Source: JBDKGD01 sp964645125 (GTDB taxonomy: Bacteria; Patescibacteriota; Minisyncoccia; UBA6257; 2-01-FULL-56-20). From it: a DNA stretch of 30,263 nt. Each line of letters opens with the position of its first letter. The first letter of the stretch is position 1. Made by a program: the position numbers and the translations under genes. Under the pieces are notes generated by a model. That model did no database searches. It saw only the letters and a program-made list of their open reading frames with translations, and was not told the DNA's origin. Positions 15,295-23,036 of this stretch are shown in pieces. Location of the stretch: positions 1 to 30,263 of the forward strand of contig CAZXZC010000006.1 of the NCBI GenBank assembly GCA_964645125.1. Reading direction: 5' to 3'.

Positions 15295-16106
15295 CAATTC
15301 GCTCGCTTGAAAGCGACGTACCCCGGCTATTTGCGCGCACCTCGCTTGAAAACGTACGGAAAGATATTCAAAACGCCACAGTAAATTCAGTAACCCGCCA
15401 CGGAAAGAATATTTTTATAAATCTTATAAAAAAAGAGAAAAGGACAGTGCTGGTTGTGCACTTGAAAATGACCGGGCACCTACTAGTAGGGACGTGGAAA
15501 AAACGAAAAGGAGTATGGATAAGCGAAGAGAATGATGAACGGTCGCACAAAGTAAACTCATACATCAGGGCGCTTATTACATGTACCGACGGGGAAATGC
15601 TCGCGCTGTGCGATGCGCGTAAATTTGCTCGCATATTTACCACAAAAGAAACCGCAATACATCCGTCACTACAAGCTCTCGGCCCCGACGCCCTCGACAC
15701 CCGCCGTGCCACCGCCAATCATTTATTTGAAAGTGCCAAAAAACGCAAAATTCCCATAAAGCAGTTTTTGCTCGATCAAACAGTTATTGCAGGTATCGGC
15801 AACATCTATGCCGATGAAATCCTGTGGGAAGTCCGCTTGCATCCGCGCACGCCAGCGCAGAGCATTCCTTTCAAAACATGGGAAAAAATTCAACAAGCAA
15901 CACGGGCAATATTGCAAAAATCAATTCGGTTGCGCGGCGCCTCCATGAGCGATTACCGAGACACCAACGGCAAAATGGGAAGCTATAACAACCATCGAAC
16001 CGTATACCAAAAAACAGGGGAACCCTGCACACGCTGCCAAACCCCTGTTGAGCGATGTATAATAGCCGGAAGAAGTACCCACTTCTGCCCCACCTGCCAG
16101 AATTAA
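15231..16106 (+). CDS. mutM: Formamidopyrimidine-DNA glycosylase (Fpg/MutM)
   Basis: Bifunctional glycosylase/AP lyase (291 aa) that removes 8-oxoguanine and formamidopyrimidines. The N-terminus MPELPEVETV provides the Pro nucleophile and catalytic Glu after Met removal. The beta-hairpin lysine is in HLKMTGHL. The helix-two-turn-helix is DQTVIAGIGNIYADEILW. The C-terminal zinc finger is CTRCQTPVERCIIAGRSTHFCPTC, with the CxxC...CxxC spacing intact. The gene appears complete and functional despite the insertion directly upstream: promoter, start and first codons come from the right-hand repeat copy. With the UDG and NUDIX hydrolase in this window it forms a DNA-damage repair set, though they are not in one operon. 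Confidence 0.96.
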   Translation: MPELPEVETVVRDLQQKIVGKTIRSLESDVPRLFARTSLENVRKDIQNATVNSVTRHGKNIFINLIKKEKRTVLVVHLKMTGHLLVGTWKKRKGVWISEENDERSHKVNSYIRALITCTDGEMLALCDARKFARIFTTKETAIHPSLQALGPDALDTRRATANHLFESAKKRKIPIKQFLLDQTVIAGIGNIYADEILWEVRLHPRTPAQSIPFKTWEKIQQATRAILQKSIRLRGASMSDYRDTNGKMGSYNNHRTVYQKTGEPCTRCQTPVERCIIAGRSTHFCPTCQN

Positions 16107-16187
16107 GTAATGGGTGTATTGAGTGGCGAGGGATTCTAAATTTGCTTACTAAACCCTATACCCTTTTGGCCAACCCCTATAGCATCT

Positions 16188-16976
16188 ATGATCATTATCC
16201 TCTCCGGCCCCGACTCATATCGGCGCCTCCAAAAAGTAAAAGAAATAAAACAAGCGTATCAAGCTAAAAATCCACGCGGCGCAGTACTCGCCATTGACGC
16301 TGAAGAGGCGAGTCAGCGCCAGGAATTTGCGCGTAGTGTTGGCGCGGCACAGCTATTTGCCCCGGTACGTCTCATTCATATTTCAAACTACACATCCGGC
16401 GCGACCGACAAGGTATTCACAACCGCAATCATGGCCATGGTCGATAAAAAAACAGATGTCGTGGTTTTGGATGACGAAGGAACTGTTCCTAAAGCATGGA
16501 AATTTTTAAAGGATGAAAAAATAAAACACCAGGAATTTGAATATTTAGAAGGAGCTCTGTGGGTACAATACATCAATACTCAAGCCAAAAACAAAAATCT
16601 TGAACTTACCAAAGACGGCCTCGGCTACCTGGATCGTCACGCTGCGAAAAATACCTGGAAGTTGATGTCTGATCTTGAAATGCTTGCCCTTGCGCAGGAA
16701 AATCCTGTAACTGCCCACGTGTGTGCGCGTATTCTTGGCGACAAACAGAAGAAAGAATTTTTTCCACTCGTATTGGGTTTCCAATCCCCAAACCGGAGCC
16801 AAAAAATAAAAAGCCTTGAACAGCTCTTAGCAGACGGCACCGATGGCGCCAAAATATTCAACACTGCTGCGGCACTCGCCAAAACAAAAGCCTCGCAGTA
16901 TGCGAGGCTCGATGTTCTGGTAAAAAGCGGACTATTAGATTACGAAGAAGCTTTAGTAGATTTAGCCATCGCATGA
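16188..16976 (+). CDS. holA: DNA polymerase III delta subunit (HolA)
   Basis: Clamp-loader subunit (262 aa) that opens the beta clamp. It starts MIIILSGPDSYRR, equivalent to the usual LxGxDxyl..., followed by VLAIDAEEASQ and the RLIHISN strand. The helical C-terminal collar domain has NTWKLMSDLEMLALA (the usual ...dl..EleKLal..) and a long helix-rich end. It is shorter than the typical 330 aa, as is common in reduced genomes. It is followed by convergent rpsT; holA-rpsT adjacency is widespread, which supports the call. The 3' ends overlap by 37 nt, so antisense interference is possible. A TATAGC at 16178 ends 4 nt before the ATG. The AAA-like domain has no Walker motif, as expected for delta. 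Confidence 0.88.
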   Translation: MIIILSGPDSYRRLQKVKEIKQAYQAKNPRGAVLAIDAEEASQRQEFARSVGAAQLFAPVRLIHISNYTSGATDKVFTTAIMAMVDKKTDVVVLDDEGTVPKAWKFLKDEKIKHQEFEYLEGALWVQYINTQAKNKNLELTKDGLGYLDRHAAKNTWKLMSDLEMLALAQENPVTAHVCARILGDKQKKEFFPLVLGFQSPNRSQKIKSLEQLLADGTDGAKIFNTAAALAKTKASQYARLDVLVKSGLLDYEEALVDLAIA

Positions 16977-17206
16977 GCAGCGCGTGACTTGAGTCGGCTC
17001 GCCTTGTTCTTGGAGATAGCGCCAGTTTTAGCGGCTTTATCGAGCGTTTTTTGAAGCTTTGGTAAAAGCGTCGCAGCCTCGGTGGTACCCACCATTTTGC
17101 GAAAAGCCTTCAGAGTCGTCTTGTAGGCCTTCGTTTTGGCCAAATTACGGCCTCGGCGCGTAGCATTTTGGCGAAGTGCCTTTTTTGCTGACTGTGTTTG
17201 TGGCAT
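16940..17206 (-). CDS. rpsT: 30S ribosomal protein S20
   Basis: Primary 16S rRNA binding protein (88 aa), all helical and very basic. It starts MPQTQSAKKALRQNATRRGRN, the typical S20 opening, with KLQKTLDKAAKTGAISKNKASRLKSR before the end. ATG 17206 is chosen because the S20 pattern begins there; the frame to 17284 would cover the promoter. It is convergent with holA and its coding end overlaps the holA end by 37 nt. It has its own consensus promoter. Confidence 0.95.
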   Translation of the reverse strand: MPQTQSAKKALRQNATRRGRNLAKTKAYKTTLKAFRKMVGTTEAATLLPKLQKTLDKAAKTGAISKNKASRLKSRAAHAMAKSTKASS

Positions 17207-17221
17207 AGAAGTATGTGTCAA

Positions 17222-17250
17222 AATGTACCAAAAAAGTAGTGGAGAGTCAA
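17222..17250 (-). promoter_or_regulatory. Promoter of rpsT
   Basis: Minus strand TTGACT (17250-17245), 17-bp spacer, TACATT (17227-17222), giving a leader of roughly 8 nt before ATG 17206. No Shine-Dalgarno. Confidence 0.7.
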
Positions 17251-17310
17251 TGCGCCAGGGCGTATGATGCCCGCTATACGCCACAGACTATATAAGATAA
17301 GCTAAGAGTT

Positions 17311-17892
17311 ATGGTTGCAGGCGTTACAGGAACAGTGCAAGAAAAAACCGAACGGTATGCAGTGCTTGCGACCGTATCGGGCATAGCAGTAAAGGTATAT
17401 TGCCCCGCCATAACCTTAAAAGAACTACACCCTGGAACTCCGATATCACTTCGCACTCATTTGGTAGTAGCAGAAGATAAACTTGATCTGTACGGATTTA
17501 CCGACACCACCGCTATACAGTTATTTGAACAACTTATCTCAGTGTCAGGGGTTGGCCCTAGAAGTGCACTTGCCATCATGGATATCGGAGAGGTAAAAAC
17601 CATAGTTTCAGCAATTGCTGCTGGTCGCAGTGATCTTATCTCCGCGGCGCCCGGCATTGGCACTAAAACAGCACAAAAAATAATCGTTGATCTCAAAACG
17701 AAAGTACTTACCATTACCAGTGCCGATGCTGTACTCACCGGTTCGGAAGATGAAGAGGTAGTAGAGGCGCTTGTGGGTCTTGGGTATCAAAAGTCGCAGG
17801 TAAAGCCAGTAGTAGTGAGTGTTGAAAAAACGCTTTCGATTGATGAAAAAATAAAAGCCGCCCTAAAAATACTCGGTCGCCAAAAACAGTAA
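17311..17892 (+). CDS. ruvA: Holliday junction DNA-binding protein RuvA
   Basis: Tetrameric junction-binding partner of RuvB (193 aa). The N-terminal OB fold begins MVAGVTGTVQEK and ends LDLYGFTD. Tandem helix-hairpin-helix motifs follow: LISVSGVGPRSALAIM (about 69-84) and LISAAPGIGTKTAQKII (about 107-123). After an acidic linker (GSEDEEVVEAL) comes domain III (LVGLGYQKSQVKPVV), which contacts RuvB. Length and motifs are normal. It is followed after 7 nt by the MurE-like gene, probably on the same transcript. No Shine-Dalgarno is seen; TAAGCT ending 7 nt before the ATG might be a -10. Confidence 0.95.
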   Translation: MVAGVTGTVQEKTERYAVLATVSGIAVKVYCPAITLKELHPGTPISLRTHLVVAEDKLDLYGFTDTTAIQLFEQLISVSGVGPRSALAIMDIGEVKTIVSAIAAGRSDLISAAPGIGTKTAQKIIVDLKTKVLTITSADAVLTGSEDEEVVEALVGLGYQKSQVKPVVVSVEKTLSIDEKIKAALKILGRQKQ

Positions 17893-17899
17893 CACGCGC

Positions 17900-19132
17900 A
17901 TGATTAAAACCATAAAAAAAATAACTCCTATTGCCTGGCTCTATTACAAATTACGCTTCATTCAATTCAGTTATTACTACTGCATGGCCTATTTGGGTGC
18001 GCTGTGGTACGGTTTTCCCGCACGTAAACTAACGGTCATTGGCATAACCGGTACAAAAGGAAAGACGAGTGCCGTCGAGATGACAGCACACATATTGCGC
18101 GCAAGTGGTATTAAAACCGCAAGTCTTTCTTCGCTACAAATATCCGTAGGCAGCACCACGATTCGTAACAAAACCGGCAACAGCATGCCAGGACAGTTCT
18201 TTATTCAAAAATTTTTACATGACGCGGTAGAATCTGGTGCAACACACGCGGTACTTGAAGTAACGTCGCAAGGAGTATCAATGTACAGACACAAGGGTAT
18301 TCGCTGGAGCTATGGCGTGCTAACCAATTTAAGCCCCGAGCACATCCAGTGGCACGGCTCCTACCATGCCTACCGCGGCGCCAAAGGAATATTTTTGGAG
18401 GCGGTATTGGATACTAAAGGTACTGTATTTTTAAATCCCTATGATGGTGAAACACCGTATTATAAAAAAGCATTAGAAAAGATAGGGAAGGGGAGAATTA
18501 CAACATTTACACTTGATGCTGTAGCAGAAGAAGTGGGAACCAATCCCTATTTTACCGGTAGTTTTGCCCGCGAAAACGCAGCTGCCGCAGCTGCCATTGC
18601 TGTCGCGTGCAATGTACCAAAAGAAACTATTACGGCCGCTCTGCGTTCATTTGTCGGAGTTGCTGGCCGATTTGAATACGTTCAAAAAACCCCATTTGCG
18701 GTGATTGTTGACTACGCCCACACCCCTGACTCATTGTTAGCGCTCTATAAAACCATTCGCCCAACCGCCCAAAAAATGATTTGCGTATTTGGGGCAGCTG
18801 GTGGTGGTCGCGACACCTGGAAACGTCCCAAAATGGGCGAACTCGCCAGTCAGTTTTGTGACCACATCATCCTCACCAATGAAGACCCATATGACGAAGA
18901 TCCAAACTTCATTTTGAAAGAAATAGAAGCTGGTATTCCCACAGAAAAACGAAGCGTTGTAGAAAAAATACTTGATCGCACCGGAGCCATACAAGCCGCG
19001 CTGAAAATGGCTACAGAAGGGGACGCGGTGGTGTTGACTGGCAAGGGAAGTGAAGAAGTAATACACGGCGCTCATGGCAAGGTTGTCCCATGGAATGAAC
19101 GCGAAGTTGTTGAAGAACTGTTAAAGAAATAA
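17900..19132 (+). CDS. Mur ligase, UDP-MurNAc-tripeptide synthetase-like (MurE-like)
   Basis: 410 aa. An ATP-dependent amino acid ligase of the Mur family, probably adding the third residue of the peptidoglycan stem peptide. The central domain has P-loop GITGTKGKTS (48-57), LEVTSQG and TNLSPEHIQWHGS. The C-terminal domain has AGRFEYVQ, VDYAHTPDSL and VFGAAGGGRDTWKRPKMG. The usual N-terminal UDP-binding domain (about 90 aa) is missing; in its place is a short hydrophobic, aromatic segment (about residues 10-38) that could touch the membrane. The DNPR box that binds meso-diaminopimelate is replaced by NEDPYDEDP, so the amino acid is uncertain. It follows ruvA after 7 nt. Confidence 0.88.
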   Translation: MIKTIKKITPIAWLYYKLRFIQFSYYYCMAYLGALWYGFPARKLTVIGITGTKGKTSAVEMTAHILRASGIKTASLSSLQISVGSTTIRNKTGNSMPGQFFIQKFLHDAVESGATHAVLEVTSQGVSMYRHKGIRWSYGVLTNLSPEHIQWHGSYHAYRGAKGIFLEAVLDTKGTVFLNPYDGETPYYKKALEKIGKGRITTFTLDAVAEEVGTNPYFTGSFARENAAAAAAIAVACNVPKETITAALRSFVGVAGRFEYVQKTPFAVIVDYAHTPDSLLALYKTIRPTAQKMICVFGAAGGGRDTWKRPKMGELASQFCDHIILTNEDPYDEDPNFILKEIEAGIPTEKRSVVEKILDRTGAIQAALKMATEGDAVVLTGKGSEEVIHGAHGKVVPWNEREVVEELLKK

Positions 19133-19134
19133 AA

Positions 19135-19160
19135 AATACCAAGCGTCTCCGCTCGGTATT
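19135..19160 (-). terminator. Terminator, mainly of the minus-strand membrane-protein gene
   Basis: AATACC/GGTATT and AGCG/CGCT stems with one mismatch and a TCTC loop. On the minus strand it is followed by TTTTTATTTC. T's on the plus strand are few, so it serves the minus gene better than the Mur ligase gene. Confidence 0.65.
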
Positions 19161-19173
19161 CTAATACGTGAAA

Positions 19174-19204
19174 GGTTTTGACCATCCTTTAGTTGGTCAA
19201 AACC
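19174..19204. repeat. Perfect 11-bp hairpin overlapping the end of a minus-strand gene
   Basis: GGTTTTGACCA (19174-19184) and TGGTCAAAACC (19194-19204) with a 9-nt loop. The right arm includes the last codons and stop (19197-19199) of the small membrane-protein gene. There is no T-tract directly after it, so it is more likely an mRNA 3'-end structure than a stand-alone terminator. Confidence 0.6.
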
Positions 19205-19532
19205 ATGAATTGTGTTTGATATAAAATATCCACAGACTCCCAGTAAGAATTCCACAACCAAGACGCAAAGCGTAGTCTAAAAGACCTGGATTATGGAAAA
19301 AGAGTAGACTGCCAGCAAAAAGAAGACCGCACACAAACAGGATGTGAGCGAAGAGCTTCTCAGTTAAACCAGACTCAGGCGCCTCTTCGATGTATATACA
19401 CGGTTTGGCGCTAATGCCAGACAAAGAGTTCTCTCTGTCCGCTCTCTCTACAGCCTCGCTGTTGTCAGTGAGTCGACCCAGCTCTTCCCCTAAAGGGCTT
19501 AGATCAAAAGGGTACTGCATCACAACGCCCAT
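19197..19532 (-). CDS. Small membrane protein of unknown function (111 aa)
   Basis: Not recognised. The N-terminal half (about residues 1-60) is polar and acidic (LTDNSEAVERADRENS) with no signal peptide. The C-terminal half has two closely spaced membrane helices, about 62-80 (HILFVCGLLFAGSLLFF) and 86-105 (YALRLGCGILTGSLWIFYI), so both ends are predicted on the same side. ATG 19532 is supported by GGAGG (19546-19542) with a 9-nt spacer; Met5 is an alternative. It has a leader and Shine-Dalgarno, unlike the leaderless beta-CASP gene that diverges from it, and sits alone between plus-strand core genes. Confidence 0.7.
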   Translation of the reverse strand: MGVVMQYPFDLSPLGEELGRLTDNSEAVERADRENSLSGISAKPCIYIEEAPESGLTEKLFAHILFVCGLLFAGSLLFFHNPGLLDYALRLGCGILTGSLWIFYIKHNSWF

Positions 19533-19674
19533 AAAATGGTTCCTCCGTTGATTGGGAAAAAGTTGAAAAAAAGTTAAATAAGCAACAAACCCTAAATATC
19601 ATTTCACACCTTCTTCATGCAAAAGTCAAAACTGCCCAACATGCACATCCTTTATAGATATTTGCCCCACCCTA

Positions 19675-19702
19675 TTGGCTATTGGCTTGCACCCTATATA
19701 CT
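19675..19702 (+). promoter_or_regulatory. Promoter of the beta-CASP nuclease gene (leaderless)
   Basis: TTGGCT (19675-19680), 16-bp spacer, TATACT (19697-19702), then exactly 6 nt to ATG 19709. This excludes the longer frame starting at 19682. Confidence 0.7.
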
Positions 19703-19708
19703 AAAAAT

Positions 19709-21058
19709 ATGAAACTATCTTTTTTTGGTGCGGCAGGCACCGTAACTGGGTCAAATTACCTAGTAGAAGCAGCTGACGGCACAAAAATATTAGTAGATTG
19801 TGGGATGAAGCAGGGTGGTCACTATGCCGAACGCGAAAACTTTGAGCCATTTCCATTTAATGCAAAAGAAATAAAAGCAGTGTTTGTGACCCATGCCCAC
19901 CTCGACCACACCGGCCGACTTCCCAAGCTCGCTGAAGATGGGTTTGCCGGCACCGTCTACTCCACAGCCCCTACGAAAGAATTTGCCGAAGCCATGCTTG
20001 CCGACTCGCAGCACATTCTTGGACAAGAAGCAGAACGAGAGGGGAAGGCTAATTTCTGCACTCAAGAGTGTGTAGAAGCTATTATGTATCGCTGGAAAAG
20101 CATGCCCTATCATGAGCCAATAGCAATTGGCCCATTCACCGTTACGTTTTTTGATGCCGGACACATCCTCGGATCATCATTTCTAGGAATCGAATGTGAT
20201 GGCAAACGATTAGTGTTTTCTGGAGACTTAGGAAACTCCCCAGCACCCATTATTAAACCCACTGAAAAATTAGGCGATGCCGATTACTGCGTTATGGAAT
20301 CAACCTACGGCAATAGAATTCACGATGATGTTGCCAAGCGCGAAGAAGAACTTGAAGATGCCATTGAAGACACGGTAAAAAATGGCGGGGTACTACTGAT
20401 TCCCACCTTTGCCATGGAGCGTACCCAAGAGTTGCTGTTACATCTCAATAATTTAGTAGAAGAAGGCCGCGTGCCGCGCGTGCCGGTATACCTCGACAGC
20501 CCACTCGCCATTCGGCTTACGGAACTTTTTAAAAAATACCGAGGGTACTTCAGTGAAGAAACACGGCGTGAAAATCCATCCATTGAAAGTATGTTTAATT
20601 TCAAAGGGCTTCACTTTACCCTCACCTCAGAAGAGTCAAAAGAAATAAATCATGTTCCGCCACCAAAGGTGATTATCGCAGGCAGTGGTATGTCTCAGGG
20701 TGGGCGCATATTACACCACGAAGCACGGTACCTCTCCGACAAAAACAACATGATTTTGTTTATTGGCTACCAAGCCCAAGGTTCGTTGGGCCGTAAAATC
20801 CAAGACGGCGCCCAATCCGTGTACATTCACGGAGTTGAAGTTCCTGTGCGCTGCAAGAAAAAAACAATCAGCTCGTACTCTGCCCATGCCGACCAACCCC
20901 ATTTAATCGAATGGATTCGTCCATCGCGCAACTCGCTCAAAAAAGTATTTTTAACTCATGGTGAGCCAGATGCAGCAGGGGAGTTGGCGCAAAAATTACG
21001 CGACGAACTGGCTATCGCAGCTGAAGTTCCTACTCAGGGCCAAACCGTGGAGTTATAA
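19709..21058 (+). CDS. Metallo-beta-lactamase-fold RNA-processing nuclease, beta-CASP family (CPSF/YSH1-like)
   Basis: 449 aa, predicted zinc-dependent ribonuclease. Metal motif HAHLDH (62-67), the later His in DAGHILGSSF, and Asp in FSGDLGN. The beta-CASP insert has PTFAMERTQELL, LDSPLAI and the closing GSGMSQGGRILHH. The C-terminal SSYSAHADQPHL carries the motif C His and matches the MBL/beta-CASP/RMMBL order. All ligands are present. Bacterial members of this branch act on RNA; the substrate here is not known. The start is fixed by TATACT-N6-ATG. It has its own promoter, and a separate promoter lies before the next gene. Confidence 0.92.
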   Translation: MKLSFFGAAGTVTGSNYLVEAADGTKILVDCGMKQGGHYAERENFEPFPFNAKEIKAVFVTHAHLDHTGRLPKLAEDGFAGTVYSTAPTKEFAEAMLADSQHILGQEAEREGKANFCTQECVEAIMYRWKSMPYHEPIAIGPFTVTFFDAGHILGSSFLGIECDGKRLVFSGDLGNSPAPIIKPTEKLGDADYCVMESTYGNRIHDDVAKREEELEDAIEDTVKNGGVLLIPTFAMERTQELLLHLNNLVEEGRVPRVPVYLDSPLAIRLTELFKKYRGYFSEETRRENPSIESMFNFKGLHFTLTSEESKEINHVPPPKVIIAGSGMSQGGRILHHEARYLSDKNNMILFIGYQAQGSLGRKIQDGAQSVYIHGVEVPVRCKKKTISSYSAHADQPHLIEWIRPSRNSLKKVFLTHGEPDAAGELAQKLRDELAIAAEVPTQGQTVEL

Positions 21059-21088
21059 AATTTTGTACGCGGAGGTTTCGATGCCCTT

Positions 21089-21115
21089 TTGGCTATACCC
21101 CAAACCCTATATACT
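21089..21115 (+). promoter_or_regulatory. Promoter of the SLOG-protein gene
   Basis: TTGGCT (21089-21094), 15-bp spacer, TATACT (21110-21115), then 9 nt to ATG 21125. It repeats the TTGGCT...CCCTATATACT pattern seen before the beta-CASP gene, so the two genes may be co-regulated. Confidence 0.6.
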
Positions 21116-21124
21116 TAAATATAT

Positions 21125-21733
21125 ATGAACAAGCACACGACTCCTACAACAGACACCACGCGTCCGGAATATAATTTGAAATATAAAATCGCCATCTCCG
21201 GTGCCGCCGACACCGGCCACTGCGCCCCTGACGCCCTTGAAAAAACTGAAAAATTAGGCGCCTTGCTCGCGCAAAAAGGAATCATCACCGTAACCGGTGC
21301 AACCATTGGTGCCCCATACTGGGCTGCCAAAGGTGCCAAAATGGCAGGAGGAATTGTTATAGGTTTCTCACCAGCCGCTTCTAAGTTGTCCCACGTCAAA
21401 ACATACCACCTGCCTGTTGATTACCACGACATTATTGTCTACACCGGGTTCGAGTACTCCGGTCGCAACCTCGTGCTTGTCCGCTCTGCCGATGCCATGA
21501 TCACGGTGTGCGGTCGTATGGGAACGTTAAACGAGTTCACTATTGCCTTTGAAGATCAAAAACCAATTGGCGTATTAACCGAAACCGGAGGTACTGCCGA
21601 CATGCTCGAAGATATTTTAGAAAAAGCCCACCGCGGCCACGGCAAGGTAGTATTTGATAACGATCCAGAGCGCCTCATCGACAAACTCATCGAACTCATC
21701 AAAGAAGAAGAAAAAGAAATAAACAGTACATAG
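21125..21733 (+). CDS. SLOG-domain (LOG / lysine-decarboxylase-like) Rossmann protein
   Basis: 202 aa. After a 20-residue polar leader comes a Rossmann-like fold: KIAISGAADTGH, LGALLAQKGIITVTGAT, GIVIGFSPAAS, then YTGFEYSGRNLVLVRSADAMITVCGRMGTLNEFTIAFEDQKPIGVL. The CGRMGTLNE stretch is this protein's version of the PGGxGTxxE nucleotide-binding motif of LOG-type phosphoribohydrolases, with the first Gly changed. Members of this superfamily hydrolyse nucleoside monophosphates or bind nucleotides; activity here is not certain. The permease follows after 11 nt, so they are likely co-transcribed. Confidence 0.82.
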   Translation: MNKHTTPTTDTTRPEYNLKYKIAISGAADTGHCAPDALEKTEKLGALLAQKGIITVTGATIGAPYWAAKGAKMAGGIVIGFSPAASKLSHVKTYHLPVDYHDIIVYTGFEYSGRNLVLVRSADAMITVCGRMGTLNEFTIAFEDQKPIGVLTETGGTADMLEDILEKAHRGHGKVVFDNDPERLIDKLIELIKEEEKEINST

Positions 21734-21744
21734 CATAGTGCGCA

Positions 21745-22860
21745 ATGTCCAAACAAGCAGTTCTTGTTACGAGTGTATTATTCGGGATCGGCACTACGCT
21801 TGGTGCGGGTATTTTCGCGCTGCCATTTGTAGTGAATCGTGCGGGTTGGTTTATATCTTTAGTCTGGGCAGTTGGTACAGTGGCACTGATTGCGTTTTGC
21901 CAAAACCTCTACGCGCGAAGTTTACAGGGTAAGAATGAGCACAAAAGACTCCTCGGGCTACTGCAAGAGCACTATGGGCTATCAGTCGCACGCCTCGGGT
22001 TTATTGCAATTATTATCGGGTTGTTATTAACACTGGTTATCTATCTCGTATTAATTCCAAAGTTTGCATTACTATTGTTCCCGAGCGCTTCACAGACACT
22101 TGTGTCAGTGTTGTTTTGGCTTGCAGCTTCAATCCCATTGTTATTTCGATTGCGCAGGTTAGTAGGAGTAGAGATTGCTGCCACAGTGCTAATGGTGGCA
22201 ACCATTCTACTTCTCGTAGGATCGGCAGGACCACTGACTGCTATCGCGCAAAAAACAATGGCAGTAGGGAGTGATCCTCTGTTGCCATTCGCTCCATTTC
22301 TCTTTGCGCTTGCTGGCTGGACTGCTGTTGAGCCAATTGTCGATTTGACTCGTCGCCGTAACCACGCTGACACGCTTGCGCATACCGCAATAACCACAAC
22401 AACCATATTATCTGCGGCACTGTATAGCTTGTTTGTAATAGCCATTCTTTCATCCCCATACACCGTTACCCCCGATGCTATTTCGGGGCTTGGAGACTGG
22501 GAGTTTTGGAAAAAGGTTGTCCTTGTAATCGTTGGCATATGCGCTATTGCAACTTCATATCTTCCTATTGGATTAGAAATAGAAAATGGTCTCCAAAAAG
22601 ATCTGAAAAAACCACGCAGTATTAGTGAGTTAATTGTCATCTTCTTCCCGTTGTTTCTTGTGTTTTCCGGCTTAACTGACTTCATTAGCATCATTGAGCT
22701 CGTCGGCGCGGTATTTGTAGGGGTGCAGTATATGTGCATCATACTCGTGGCCAAAAAAACAGTTGCATTGCGTCCCTTTGAGCGGGTAGTAGCTGATTGC
22801 GCCCTAGCGCTGTTTGCCGGACTCGCTCTTTACCAGTTGGTGGTTTTCGCGCTAGGGTAG
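21745..22860 (+). CDS. APC-superfamily amino acid permease (AAAP/HAAAP-like)
   Basis: 371 aa, inner-membrane transporter with about 11 hydrophobic helices. The first helix carries GIGTTLGAGIFALPFVVNRAGW, with the unwound G-[ST]-G-I-[FL]-x-LP signature of the aromatic/neutral amino acid permeases of the APC fold. Cytoplasmic loops are basic (RLRRL, LTRRRNHAD, KDLKKPRS), in line with positive-inside. The substrate cannot be read from sequence, but uptake of amino acids would fit an organism with few biosynthetic genes. The start ATG is 11 nt after the SLOG-protein stop and no promoter is seen between, so the two form an operon. Confidence 0.85.
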   Translation: MSKQAVLVTSVLFGIGTTLGAGIFALPFVVNRAGWFISLVWAVGTVALIAFCQNLYARSLQGKNEHKRLLGLLQEHYGLSVARLGFIAIIIGLLLTLVIYLVLIPKFALLLFPSASQTLVSVLFWLAASIPLLFRLRRLVGVEIAATVLMVATILLLVGSAGPLTAIAQKTMAVGSDPLLPFAPFLFALAGWTAVEPIVDLTRRRNHADTLAHTAITTTTILSAALYSLFVIAILSSPYTVTPDAISGLGDWEFWKKVVLVIVGICAIATSYLPIGLEIENGLQKDLKKPRSISELIVIFFPLFLVFSGLTDFISIIELVGAVFVGVQYMCIILVAKKTVALRPFERVVADCALALFAGLALYQLVVFALG

Positions 22861-22941
22861 GGGATGTAGATTTATGGAAAAAGTCTTGAAAGATCGGTTT
22901 TCCTATTGGTTTTTAGCTACACCCCAGTATTTGCATAATCG

Positions 22942-23013
22942 GCTCTCGTAGTTGAATGGATACAATGCCTCCCTCCGAAGGAGGCGGTGCAGGTTCGATT
23001 CCTGCCGAGAGCA
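22942..23013 (+). tRNA. tRNA-Arg (anticodon CCG)
   Basis: A full cloverleaf of 72 nt. Acceptor GCTCTCG/CGAGAGC (7 bp), D stem GTTG/CAAT, anticodon stem CCTCC/GGAGG with loop CTCCGAA (anticodon CCG, reads CGG), T stem GCAGG/CCTGC with loop TTCGATT, discriminator A. CCA is not encoded (ACCG follows). TATTTG at 22928 ends about 8 nt before the 5' end and TTGGTT (22906) precedes it by 16 bp, a plausible promoter. Confidence 0.95.
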
Positions 23014-23023
23014 CCGCATCCGA

Positions 23024-23029
23024 TATACT
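23024..23029 (+). promoter_or_regulatory. -10 box of the uracil-DNA glycosylase gene (leaderless)
   Basis: TATACT followed by 7 nt and ATG 23037. It starts 11 nt after the tRNA end; a -35 would fall within the tRNA gene and is not clear. Processing of a tRNA-mRNA transcript is the alternative. Confidence 0.55.
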
Positions 23030-23036
23030 GTATTTC

